Source: JAGFIY01 sp964499285
GTDB lineage: Bacteria > Bacteroidota > Ignavibacteria > Ignavibacteriales > Melioribacteraceae
NCBI GenBank assembly: GCA_964499285.1
Contig: CAZCLA010000004.1
Span: 74,364 to 138,363 of the forward strand
Length of the DNA: 64,000 bases
Reading direction: 5' to 3'
The notes beneath the pieces are model-generated. The model had not been told where the DNA came from. It was given only the letters and a program-made list of their open reading frames with translations, and made no database searches. The translations under genes and the position numbers were made by a program. Position 1 is the first letter of the stretch. Each line of letters opens with the position of its first letter. Below are positions 28,701 to 35,139 of this stretch, in pieces.

Positions 28701-29271
28701 CCTATTGATTGAATATCTGAACTCTCTGCTGAGAAACCTTTCCGGATATCAGCCAGATTTTGTTGTGCTTTCCAAAAATCTCCAGATATGTTTAGATGAA
28801 AAAAATGATGAACTTTTGAAAAAATATACATTTTTGTACGCTGAGACAGCAATAGAAAACAATAATTTGAACAAGGCATATGAAGTGTTAAACCACGGTC
28901 TGTTCAACGATCTCATTTTAGACAATCCTTATGAAGAAGCCTATAAAAAATATTTGTTGGGAAAAATTTCGAAACTTTCAAATGGTCAGACCTTCAAACC
29001 TCATATCGATTATTTCGAGGCCGCCTATAGTTATGTAAGTGACTGCAGCATTACTGAACTGACCTGGAAAATTACCTTTGCTCTTGCAGAAAGCTTTGCT
29101 GAAAGGGGCATTCTTACCAAAGCTCAGAACTATATAAATCTGACAAAATCTTTGCTGGATCATCTTGCATTGAATATTAAAAATATTGAGAATCGATCCA
29201 ATTATCTTGAAAATAGAGAGAGACGCAAAGTGATAAAAATGCTCGAGAATTGGAGTACAATCATAAAGTGA
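25699..29271 (+). CDS. Ser/Thr protein kinase fused to AAA-type ATPase and TPR array
   Basis: This 1190-aa cytoplasmic signalling protein has an N-terminal Hanks-type kinase (about 1-275) with glycine loop GIGRSEIY, Lys35 (CVLKIL), catalytic Asp137 (YHDLKLEN, where HRD reads YHD), DFG at 158-160 and APE at 181-183. Residues 285-550 form an AAA_16/STAND-like ATPase with Walker A GGEGSGKTT (311-319) and a Walker B-like FVLIIDDFNLLDP. Beyond about 640 lie roughly ten TPR-like helical repeats. The build resembles PknK/MalT-type kinase-STAND proteins. The start is the ATG at 25699, within the ATGA overlap with the permease stop; an upstream in-frame extension (from 25597) lies inside the permease gene. 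It is translationally coupled to a peptide importer, suggesting it responds to an imported or bound ligand (inference). Confidence 0.93.
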   Translation: MINRRYKILERTGIGRSEIYLCRDKENQNQKCVLKILPSSADIKEANSFREEFLTLSRLKHKNIVKVFSYDSIIEIDNVKLSDSIGIGSKFFVMEYLEGKTLNQIETSLPEDTVIEIIKQIALVLNYLHSFNIIYHDLKLENIILIDSEENFEIKLIDFGLVQSFNDKDPSLRKGTIEYMAPELLGTEDYDYRIDLYALGVIIYWLIYHRFPFEGDSHLSILNAHLEKEPEFPETEFSRQIIGITKKLLSKNKNDRYTCAIDLLVDLHINFNQFFNDFSIPKVFVSNSIAYSIVQDQMKRQRDERTLVISGGEGSGKTTLVEEVFYHFKNVILIRKSDFKKSKNFWEIILSKIIYTQFIFHNLERGLLKQIINFRNKPAASLKDELKTILSNICQKNKFVLIIDDFNLLDPTVIEFFLEIAPILTINEIVLILTENSNYPSKTSALKQKIERVLQPFTHDQVSSYINRTFSEKFERDKLIDMVENYTDCVPGNIDLLLNNLIFLKAFRLQKEKIIIDISDDSKILLDQQIHDINKLKLNNISNDAKKIAHIISLFEVNISVSDLSYLTGEEDVEIKKVLYELEKNNIIRVNNQRELSFTSNSLKEYVLSSYEDLTLIKEIAEKLFDSDSHNVANNEISRLFEKVGDFSKSFETLYKEYKLAESLKTYGYQLEILEHIISLPLDSMIIIQNKFNLIDINIILGNFNRAIELLSEIESFPLNDSEKQRCSIYRARALMGTADYRQAKNIYASLEKTDQNLISENTIKYEIASAELYLHEPNSAQKICNKILDSPHTDSNLKAKTFNLLGMIKYETNALDEAIMYFKESLNIYNNERDNFNAAKAEKNVGNIYYLKGDRTKAKYHWDRARQKNKLVGSLDEEAFILLNYGNYYFHSLDLESAIENYSQSLTILSNLGRHSGREIVLANLAEAYLLACEYDKSLKILNEAEQMLSGPGSDISELRRVYFLYGLVHYNLSSERMLKNAIKFLENQTNSGSDDIDLFLLIEYLNSLLRNLSGYQPDFVVLSKNLQICLDEKNDELLKKYTFLYAETAIENNNLNKAYEVLNHGLFNDLILDNPYEEAYKKYLLGKISKLSNGQTFKPHIDYFEAAYSYVSDCSITELTWKITFALAESFAERGILTKAQNYINLTKSLLDHLALNIKNIENRSNYLENRERRKVIKMLENWSTIIK

Positions 29272-30632
29272 CGTTCAGAAAGTTAAATATTCTGCACATT
29301 TCCGATTACGATGATAATGCAGTCATTAACATGGCTGTTAAACGTTTGGAGACTGATGATATCTCAATTGAGTTTGGAACAACAAAATCAATTCTTGAGG
29401 AGGATGCAGATATTTATATCGTCGGGATTGATAAAATTGATAATCAAGTTTATGAGGATCTCAAGAAGAAATCCGAGCGACTTAGTGTAAAATATATTTT
29501 TTATACGAAGTCCGAAGATATTAGAGTCGCGACAACCTTCAGCCGGCAAAATTTAACAAATCTTTTCTTGATACCATTCGAACTGCAAAAATTCAAAAGC
29601 TACCTTGAAGAATCCGTAAAAGGATTTGAAAAACCAACAGTAATTAAGAATACATCTGAAACTGACGTACGAAATACAATTATCGGCTCTTCTCAAATAA
29701 TGATGGAAAAAATTAGAATTGCAGAAAAGATTGCTGCGAGTCCAAGCGTCAATGTCCTTATAACTGGCGAAACAGGCACAGGTAAAGGTTTAATTGCTAA
29801 ATTAATTCACGAAACCGGACCGAATAAACTAGATCCTTTCTTGGATATTAACTGTTCGGCTATACCAATTAACCTTTTGGAATCTGAATTATTTGGTTAT
29901 GAGAAGGGAGCATTCACTGATGCACGTACACAAAAAATTGGACTATTCGAACTTGCAGGGAACGGAACGATTTTTTTGGATGAAATTGGTGATCTTGATT
30001 TCGAAGTTCAAGCTAAATTACTGAGAGCTATTGATAATAGAATTATAAGAAGACTTGGGGGCATTGAAGATATTCCGGTAAAGGCAAGAATTATTGCAGC
30101 TACAAATCGAAACCTATTGAAATTAGTCAAGGAAAATAAATTTAGAGAGGATTTGTATCATAGATTAAGTGTCATAACAATTGAAGTCCCACCTCTATCA
30201 GAAAGGGGAGAGGATGTTTTGGAGATAGCCGAGCATTATATTAGGGCTACAGCCTCTGCACTGGATAAGAAATCACCTCGACTAACTGACGAGGTGAGAG
30301 AATTCATAAAATTATATTCTTGGCCCGGGAACATAAGAGAATTAAAAAACGCAGTTGAAAGATCGCTTTTGCTGCTCGATGGGAACATGATACAAAAAAA
30401 AGATTTCTTTGTCGATTATAGTAAAAAAGTAAAAGAACTAGAATTAGCAAAATCGCGGACTAAAAATATTTCACTCGAAATTGATCCGGAATCAACCGAA
30501 TTACAAGCTGTGATAAAAGAGTATTGTAAAACCATCCTTGAAAAATTTGATAATAACAAATCAAAAACTGCATCATTCCTTAATATTTCTCGACCCAGAC
30601 TTGATAGAATTTTAAACGACACCGAAAAATAG
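29268..30632 (+). CDS. Sigma54-dependent transcriptional activator with receiver-like N-terminus
   Basis: This 454-aa bacterial enhancer-binding protein has Walker A GETGTGKG (about 167-174), the sigma54 contact loop GAFTDA (about 214-219, a variant of GAFTGA), Walker B TIFLDEIGDLD and the arginine finger region FREDLYHRLSV. A Fis-type HTH ends it (KSKTASFLNISRPRLDRIL). The N-terminal 120 residues look like a receiver fold but lack the usual phosphoacceptor context and the conserved Lys (LIPF replaces xKPF), so it is probably a pseudo-receiver, perhaps governed by the kinase just upstream. The GTG at 29268 overlaps the kinase stop (GTGA). A TTG at 29250 is an alternative start. Confidence 0.93.
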   Translation: MTFRKLNILHISDYDDNAVINMAVKRLETDDISIEFGTTKSILEEDADIYIVGIDKIDNQVYEDLKKKSERLSVKYIFYTKSEDIRVATTFSRQNLTNLFLIPFELQKFKSYLEESVKGFEKPTVIKNTSETDVRNTIIGSSQIMMEKIRIAEKIAASPSVNVLITGETGTGKGLIAKLIHETGPNKLDPFLDINCSAIPINLLESELFGYEKGAFTDARTQKIGLFELAGNGTIFLDEIGDLDFEVQAKLLRAIDNRIIRRLGGIEDIPVKARIIAATNRNLLKLVKENKFREDLYHRLSVITIEVPPLSERGEDVLEIAEHYIRATASALDKKSPRLTDEVREFIKLYSWPGNIRELKNAVERSLLLLDGNMIQKKDFFVDYSKKVKELELAKSRTKNISLEIDPESTELQAVIKEYCKTILEKFDNNKSKTASFLNISRPRLDRILNDTEK

Positions 30633-30635
30633 GAC

Positions 30636-30680
30636 TGTAACGATTTGTTGCAAATGGACTTATTGTAACATAATGTTGCA
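30636..30680 (+). promoter_or_regulatory. Two tandem palindromes, candidate activator-binding sites
   Basis: Site 1 (30636-30652) is TGTAAC-GATTT-GTTGCA and site 2 (30664-30680) is TGTAAC-ATAAT-GTTGCA. Both are imperfect inverted repeats with a 5-base spacer, 28 bp apart. They lie 65-109 bp upstream of a sigma54-like element (30744-30759), the usual place for enhancer sites. A closely similar pair occurs before the other sigma54 activator of this window (61279-61324). Confidence 0.6.
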
Positions 30681-30743
30681 GTATATATTACCATTGTTTC
30701 TTTTTCCTGTACTAAAAAACCTAATTTTAGAAGAAAAATCCTA

Positions 30744-30759
30744 TGGCATCTAAACTGAT
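30744..30759 (+). promoter_or_regulatory. Possible sigma54 promoter of the repeat-protein gene
   Basis: TGGCAT-N5-CTGAT has GG and G at the -24/-13 positions with exact 12-base spacing, but A instead of C at -12. Transcription would start near 30770, 26 bases before the ATG. The match is partial. Confidence 0.4.
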
Positions 30760-30762
30760 TAA

Positions 30763-30797
30763 ATAATACCAACTATCAACAAATTGGGTGGTATTAT
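30763..30797 (+). promoter_or_regulatory. Inverted repeat spanning the start codon of the repeat-protein gene
   Basis: ATAATACCA (30763-30771) and TGGTATTAT (30789-30797) are perfect 9-bp inverted repeats with a 17-base loop, and the second arm includes the first bases of the ATG at 30796. In RNA this could hide the start codon, and in DNA it could be an operator. If transcription starts near 30770 the RNA form is not possible. Confidence 0.5.
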
Positions 30798-31511
30798 GAA
30801 GAAGATTTTCGGTATAGTAATAATTGCCATATCCTCTCTGAACCTGTTTGCACAAATAGAGGTAGCTCATAGATACCGCGTTGAGCCTGTGCAAATCGGG
30901 ATCGTGGATAATCAAGTTGAAAAGCATCAGATAGAACAGTGGGTCGATCGGCTGGTGTTCGTTGCTAAGTCTGATGCTCAACTTGATGATCTTGGAGTAA
31001 GATTCGGGTTTACGAGATCGGAATCACAGCTTGATGATCTCGGAGTAAGATTCGGATTTACAAGATCAGAATCACAGCTTGATGATCTNNNNNNNNNNNN
31101 NNNNNNNNNNNNNNNNNNNNNNNNNNNNNNNNNNNNNNNNNNNNNNNNNNNNNNNNNNNNNNNNNNNNNNNNNNNNNNNNNNNNNNNNATGATCTCGGAG
31201 TAAGATTCGGATTTACAAGATCAGAATCACAGCTTGATGATCTCGGAGTAAGATTCGGATTTACAAGATCAGAATCACAGCTTGATGATCTCGGAGTAAG
31301 ATTCGGATTTACAAGATCAGAATCACAGCTTGATGATCTCGGAGTAAGATTCGGATTTACAAGATCAGAATCACAGCTTGATGATCTCGGAGTAAGATTC
31401 GGGTTTACAAGATCGGAATCACAGCTTGATGATCTCGGAGTAAGATTCGGGTTTACAAGATCGGAATCACAGCTTGCAGACTTGGGTGTAAGATACGGAT
31501 TTACTAGATAA
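30796..31511 (+). CDS. Secreted protein of tandem 16-residue repeats (assembly gap inside)
   Basis: The N-terminus is a signal peptide (MKKIFGIVIIAISSLNLFAQ) followed by about 35 non-repeated residues. The rest is a tandem array of a 16-residue unit reading DDLGVRFGFTRSESQL, encoded by a 48-bp DNA repeat. Two full units precede the N gap and six follow it, then a degenerate end (ADLGVRYGFTR) and a stop at 31509-31511. Frame on the two sides differs by the artificial gap length, so the real copy number is unknown. I know no family for it. Each unit joins at Arg-Ser (FTR|SES), a possible protease site. The gene follows a sigma54 activator gene and is ended by a terminator. Confidence 0.85.
30981..31475 (+). 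repeat. 48-bp tandem repeat array, near-identical copies
   Basis: The unit is 48 bp and in frame. Inner copies on both sides of the gap are identical, while the first copy and the last two share differences (GGGTTT and GATCGG in place of GGATTT and GATCAG). That pattern suggests recent homogenisation or expansion of the centre. The array has no spacers, so it is not a CRISPR. Confidence 0.95.
31089..31188. other. Assembly gap (100 N) inside the 48-bp repeat array
   Basis: The placeholder falls within the tandem array. Copies must have been collapsed or lost, so the number of repeats cannot be read here. Confidence 0.97.
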
Positions 31512-31537
31512 AGAGTTTCTATTTCCACTATTTACTT

Positions 31538-31569
31538 AAAGCCTTCAATAATTTTTGAAGGCTTTTTTA
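31538..31569 (+). terminator. Rho-independent terminator after the repeat-protein gene
   Basis: An 11-bp perfect stem, AAAGCCTTCAA (31538-31548) with TTGAAGGCTTT (31555-31565), a 6-base loop and a T run. It separates the repeat gene from the peptidase-like gene that follows. Confidence 0.92.
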
Positions 31570-31596
31570 TTATCTTTACCCAATAATATTTTGGTG

Positions 31597-34221
31597 ATGA
31601 AAAATATTTTAAAAATCCTGTTGACATTTTTTTTAATAAATTCACTTCTTTTCGGTCAATCCGATTGGTACAAAAAGGAGTCGGATCATTTTCAAATTAT
31701 TTATCGAAAATCTCACGAACATTTAACGCAGCATTTGCTTACCTCTGCTGAATTGGTCTTGAAAAAATTAAGCGAGATTTTTAAATACACACCAAGTGAA
31801 AAAATAATAATTAACACATACAGTGCTTTCGATTTTGGTTTTGGAGCAGCGACAACTGTACCACAAAATTATATAAGAATTGAAATTGAGCAGTTTGAAC
31901 CAGGCTACGAATCTACTATATACAATGAAAGGTTTAGTTGGCTGCTAAGTCACGAACTTGTTCATATTATGGTCAATGATCAAGCAGCAAGTATTGAAAA
32001 GTTCTTTAGAGGGCTCTTCTCCAAAGTTGCTCCTGAACAGACGCATCCCCAAACTACAATTTTTAGTCTCTTAACAAATTTTTCTCGATACACTCCGAGA
32101 TGGCATCAAGAAGGAATTGCAGTTTTTTTCGAGACATGGCTTTCAGGTGGTTTTGGAAGGGTTCTTGGCAGTTTTGACGAGATGTACTTTCGATCTTTTT
32201 TTTTAGAGGGCAGGGAACCTTTCGACATCGAGTTTCTTGAAACTTTTGAAAGCCACAATAGTTTTCTGCTCGAAAAATTATTCTACTTTTTTGGAACCCG
32301 GTTTATATCCTATCTTGCAGAAAATTATTCTGTGCAGCAGGTGTTAGACTGGTACATTCAAGAGGATAATGTTGAATACATGAACTTCGAGGATAAGTTT
32401 GAAGAAATATTCAAACGGGATTTTTTTGAAGAATGGGAAAACTTTTTAAGAGCAGAAAAAGAATTTCAGATTGAGAACATAAAAAAAATCAAAAGTTCGC
32501 CGGAAACAATTCCAAAATACTTGACTGAAGAAAATTTAGGATGGGTAACAAATCCGGTATATGATCCTACTATAAATAAAATATTTTTCGGCTTTCATCG
32601 AAGTCATGAACTTGCTGCAGCAGTTTCACTTGATCTTAAATCCGGTGAATACAAAGAGATATTTTCGCTCCCATCGCCTAGCTTCAACCAAGTTGCATCA
32701 TTTACATACGATAAGAAACTCAAGAACTTTTTCTATACTAAGAATAACAATAAACTTTTTCGTGATGTGATGATTTACAATTTTCTCGAAGGTAAATCAC
32801 GGGAAATTTTTTCAAACGCTAGAGTAGGTGATTTGACAGTTTGTGATTCAACAGGAGAGTTATGGGGAATTCGCCATGCTTATGGACATGATTTTTTAGT
32901 TTATTCTTTTCCTCCATATGATGGTTTAGTTGATCTGTTCAGATTTGATGTTGGCCAAGAGATTTTTGGGCTGTCCATTTCTCCCGACGGAAAAAAATTA
33001 GCTGCTGTTCTTCATAAATCCAATGGAAATCAAAGTTTGATTTACATCGATATAAAGAAATTGAGGGAAACAGATAAATTCACTTACGATGAAATTTCTG
33101 ATATCGGCTCGCCGGAAAATCCGTCCTGGGATAATAACAGTAGTACAATCTATTTCAATGCATTCACAAACGGTGTTTCGAATATCTTCTCCTATAATTT
33201 TGAGAACAAATCACTTTCGGCTCACTCAAATGCACTTAAAGGTTTCTTTAAACCGATTTATATCTCTGAAGATTCACTGTTTGTTTTTGAATTTTCAACT
33301 CAGGGATTTTTGCCGGTAATAATCCCTAACCAAATATTGGATAGAATTCCCGCAATTGAATATTTCGGAAACAGAATTATCGAAAAGAATGAATATCTTC
33401 TCGGCTGGCGACTGGATTATTCGGAACTTGCTGATAAAATCGACATAACTGATGAGGAAGATTTTTCACCGTTTAATAACATAAGTATGCTAACTCTTAC
33501 ACCTACTGTTTCCGGATTTCAGAAGGAGATTGTTCTGGGTGCTTATACCAGGTTTGCTGATCCTCTTTTTAATCACGATTTTTATCTTGAAGCAGGATTT
33601 TCACCGTTCGAAAAATTTAATGAAAGTCCAACGTTACATTTAAAAACTAAATATGAGTATAAAAAGAGATTCGAACTTAGCTATGATTATAATGCTCCCG
33701 ATTTTTACGATATATTTAACAAGCGAAAAAGAAGCTTGCTGGGGCAGAAAATAACTATTGGATATAAGGATTATTGGATATACGATAATCCAGAAACTCT
33801 TCTCCAAAACTTTCAAATATCATATTATACTGATATGGAATTTATAAATGACAATCTTGTTCGTGTTTCTGAACCGGATTTTGCAGTAATTCATACACAA
33901 CTGACATATCAAAATCTTCGAAAATCGATTGGAAGTTCCGACTATGAAAGAGGAAATAAATTTGAACTTACGTTTAGATCATATGCAACAGGAGAAGGGG
34001 CATTATCNNNNNNNNNNNNNNNNNNNNNNNNNNNNNNNNNNNNNNNNNNNNNNNNNNNNNNNNNNNNNNNNNNNNNNNNNNNNNNNNNNNNNNNNNNNNN
34101 NNNNNNNTTTGATCATTGGTTTAATTTGGAATCAACACTATCTTTTGGAGCAGCCGAAGCTTGGCGGGCATCAATTCCTACTTTCGAATGGTTCATATCT
34201 TATAAGCTTTTAAAGAATTAG
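31597..34221 (+). CDS. Gluzincin-type zinc peptidase-like surface protein with propeller and barrel regions (gap inside)
   Basis: The protein starts at ATG 31597 with a signal peptide (MKNILKILLTFFLINSLLFGQ). An N-terminal peptidase MA-like domain has the zinc motif HELVH (in LLSHELVHIMV) and the downstream glutamate helix WHQEGIAVFFE, both as expected for an active gluzincin. TolB/WD40-like blades follow (SPDGKKLAAVLHKSN, PSWDNNSSTIYFNAF), and the C-terminal third looks like an outer-membrane beta barrel with alternating aromatic strands. An N gap at 34008-34107 removes part of the barrel, and the last 37 codons (ending FEWFISYKLLKN) continue in frame by chance or design. An earlier in-frame TTG at 31555 lies in the terminator and is rejected. 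Confidence 0.87.
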   Translation: MKNILKILLTFFLINSLLFGQSDWYKKESDHFQIIYRKSHEHLTQHLLTSAELVLKKLSEIFKYTPSEKIIINTYSAFDFGFGAATTVPQNYIRIEIEQFEPGYESTIYNERFSWLLSHELVHIMVNDQAASIEKFFRGLFSKVAPEQTHPQTTIFSLLTNFSRYTPRWHQEGIAVFFETWLSGGFGRVLGSFDEMYFRSFFLEGREPFDIEFLETFESHNSFLLEKLFYFFGTRFISYLAENYSVQQVLDWYIQEDNVEYMNFEDKFEEIFKRDFFEEWENFLRAEKEFQIENIKKIKSSPETIPKYLTEENLGWVTNPVYDPTINKIFFGFHRSHELAAAVSLDLKSGEYKEIFSLPSPSFNQVASFTYDKKLKNFFYTKNNNKLFRDVMIYNFLEGKSREIFSNARVGDLTVCDSTGELWGIRHAYGHDFLVYSFPPYDGLVDLFRFDVGQEIFGLSISPDGKKLAAVLHKSNGNQSLIYIDIKKLRETDKFTYDEISDIGSPENPSWDNNSSTIYFNAFTNGVSNIFSYNFENKSLSAHSNALKGFFKPIYISEDSLFVFEFSTQGFLPVIIPNQILDRIPAIEYFGNRIIEKNEYLLGWRLDYSELADKIDITDEEDFSPFNNISMLTLTPTVSGFQKEIVLGAYTRFADPLFNHDFYLEAGFSPFEKFNESPTLHLKTKYEYKKRFELSYDYNAPDFYDIFNKRKRSLLGQKITIGYKDYWIYDNPETLLQNFQISYYTDMEFINDNLVRVSEPDFAVIHTQLTYQNLRKSIGSSDYERGNKFELTFRSYATGEGALXXXXXXXXXXXXXXXXXXXXXXXXXXXXXXXXXXFDHWFNLESTLSFGAAEAWRASIPTFEWFISYKLLKN
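34008..34107. other. Assembly gap (100 N) in the peptidase-like gene
   Basis: The placeholder has no overlap between its flanks, so real sequence of unknown length is missing. Confidence 0.95.
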
Positions 34222-34452
34222 TTATAATCTACTAAACTTTTTCAACTACTTTCCGATAATAACTACCCAACAAATTTTTGTTCGTTGATAAAATGGAGTT
34301 TAGTTCGTCTTAAAATGACTCATTTTGAGGCATATTTTAAATTTAAGACTCAGTAATTTAATCAAAGAAAGCAAACAATTTTTGATAAGTCTTTTTGATA
34401 AACTGATTGATTAATAAATCAATCAAAAAAAGGTGAAAAAATGAGAGAAAAT

Positions 34453-34468
34453 TGGCATAAAAATGGCA
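34453..34468 (+). promoter_or_regulatory. Candidate sigma54 promoter of the lipoprotein gene
   Basis: TGGCAT-N5-TGGCA has the invariant GG (34454-34455) and GC (34466-34467) at 12-base spacing. Predicted transcription start near 34479 is 46 bases before the lipoprotein ATG at 34525. It lies in the 303-bp spacer 34222-34524, otherwise AT-rich with no recognised feature. Confidence 0.55.
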
Positions 34469-34524
34469 AAAGCTTAATCAGTTTTCGCCGTAATCGAAAA
34501 TTAAAAAAAATAAAAGGTAACACT

Positions 34525-35091
34525 ATGTTGAAAAGAATGACAGTATTACTGTTACTGGTTGTATTTCTCGCCAGCTGTTCGACAGAAAACAATCCGATTG
34601 AACCGATCGAGACTCCACTTACCAAAGAAGCCGTTAAACTTCCAGTAAAAGATTACAGGTTAAGTGTAGAGACAGAATTTTATGAATCCAAAGTAATCAA
34701 TGGAAATTCCGGTGGGAGTATTAACTTTTCGTTTGATTATGTAGCATCAACCGGGCAGACAGTGCAAGTTTACGGTAGTTTGACAATACCTGCGGGGGCA
34801 TTTAACACTACTGAAAACATTGAACTTTTTATTGACAATGAAATTGCCGCCATCGACTTCTTCCCTAGTCCGCTCGCTTTTAACACACCGTTACTGTTGA
34901 ATTTGACTTTTAAAGGATTGGATTTGCAGGAAGGGGATGATTCAGCTCTGGATTTTTATTACACTTATGATAATCAAACTCAATTTGAGCTTATTGCCAA
35001 AAATGCGAGAATTGTAAATCTCTCAAACGGCAAACTGCAGGTTGTACAGGCACAGTTACCTCATTTTTCTAGATTTGGTTGGTTTAGATAA
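34525..35091 (+). CDS. Lipoprotein with ZU5-like beta domain
   Basis: This 188-aa protein has a lipoprotein leader (MLKRMTVLLLLVVFLASC, Cys18). The mature part is beta-rich, and the segment GSLTIPAGAFNTTENIELFI resembles ZU5-like domains of secreted Bacteroidota proteins, with no enzymatic motif. The open frame extends upstream to 34441, but that part encodes a basic, non-signal sequence and overlaps a candidate sigma54 promoter. The ATG at 34525 gives a perfect leader and is preceded by AAGG. It is followed by a TPR protein gene 48 bases downstream. The function is unknown. Confidence 0.75.
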   Translation: MLKRMTVLLLLVVFLASCSTENNPIEPIETPLTKEAVKLPVKDYRLSVETEFYESKVINGNSGGSINFSFDYVASTGQTVQVYGSLTIPAGAFNTTENIELFIDNEIAAIDFFPSPLAFNTPLLLNLTFKGLDLQEGDDSALDFYYTYDNQTQFELIAKNARIVNLSNGKLQVVQAQLPHFSRFGWFR

Positions 35092-35139
35092 TGTCCGTAA
35101 ATGATATTTTTTCTAAATTAGTAATTGAAGAAGGGTGAA

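Noticed and set aside
30636..30680. Reading TGTAAC-N5-GTTGCA itself as a sigma54 promoter
   Set aside because: The distance between the -24 and -12 dinucleotides is one base too long and GG is absent, so it is better read as a palindromic protein site.
30981..31475. CRISPR array
   Set aside because: Repeats are directly tandem without spacers and are in frame within a coding sequence.
31058..31528. 156-aa open frame on the minus strand across the repeat array
   Set aside because: It is the reverse shadow of the 48-bp repeats, interrupted by N. The plus strand has a signal peptide, start and terminator.
34441..34524. 84-base upstream extension of the lipoprotein gene
   Set aside because: It encodes a basic non-leader sequence, overlaps a candidate sigma54 promoter, and hides the proper lipoprotein signal.
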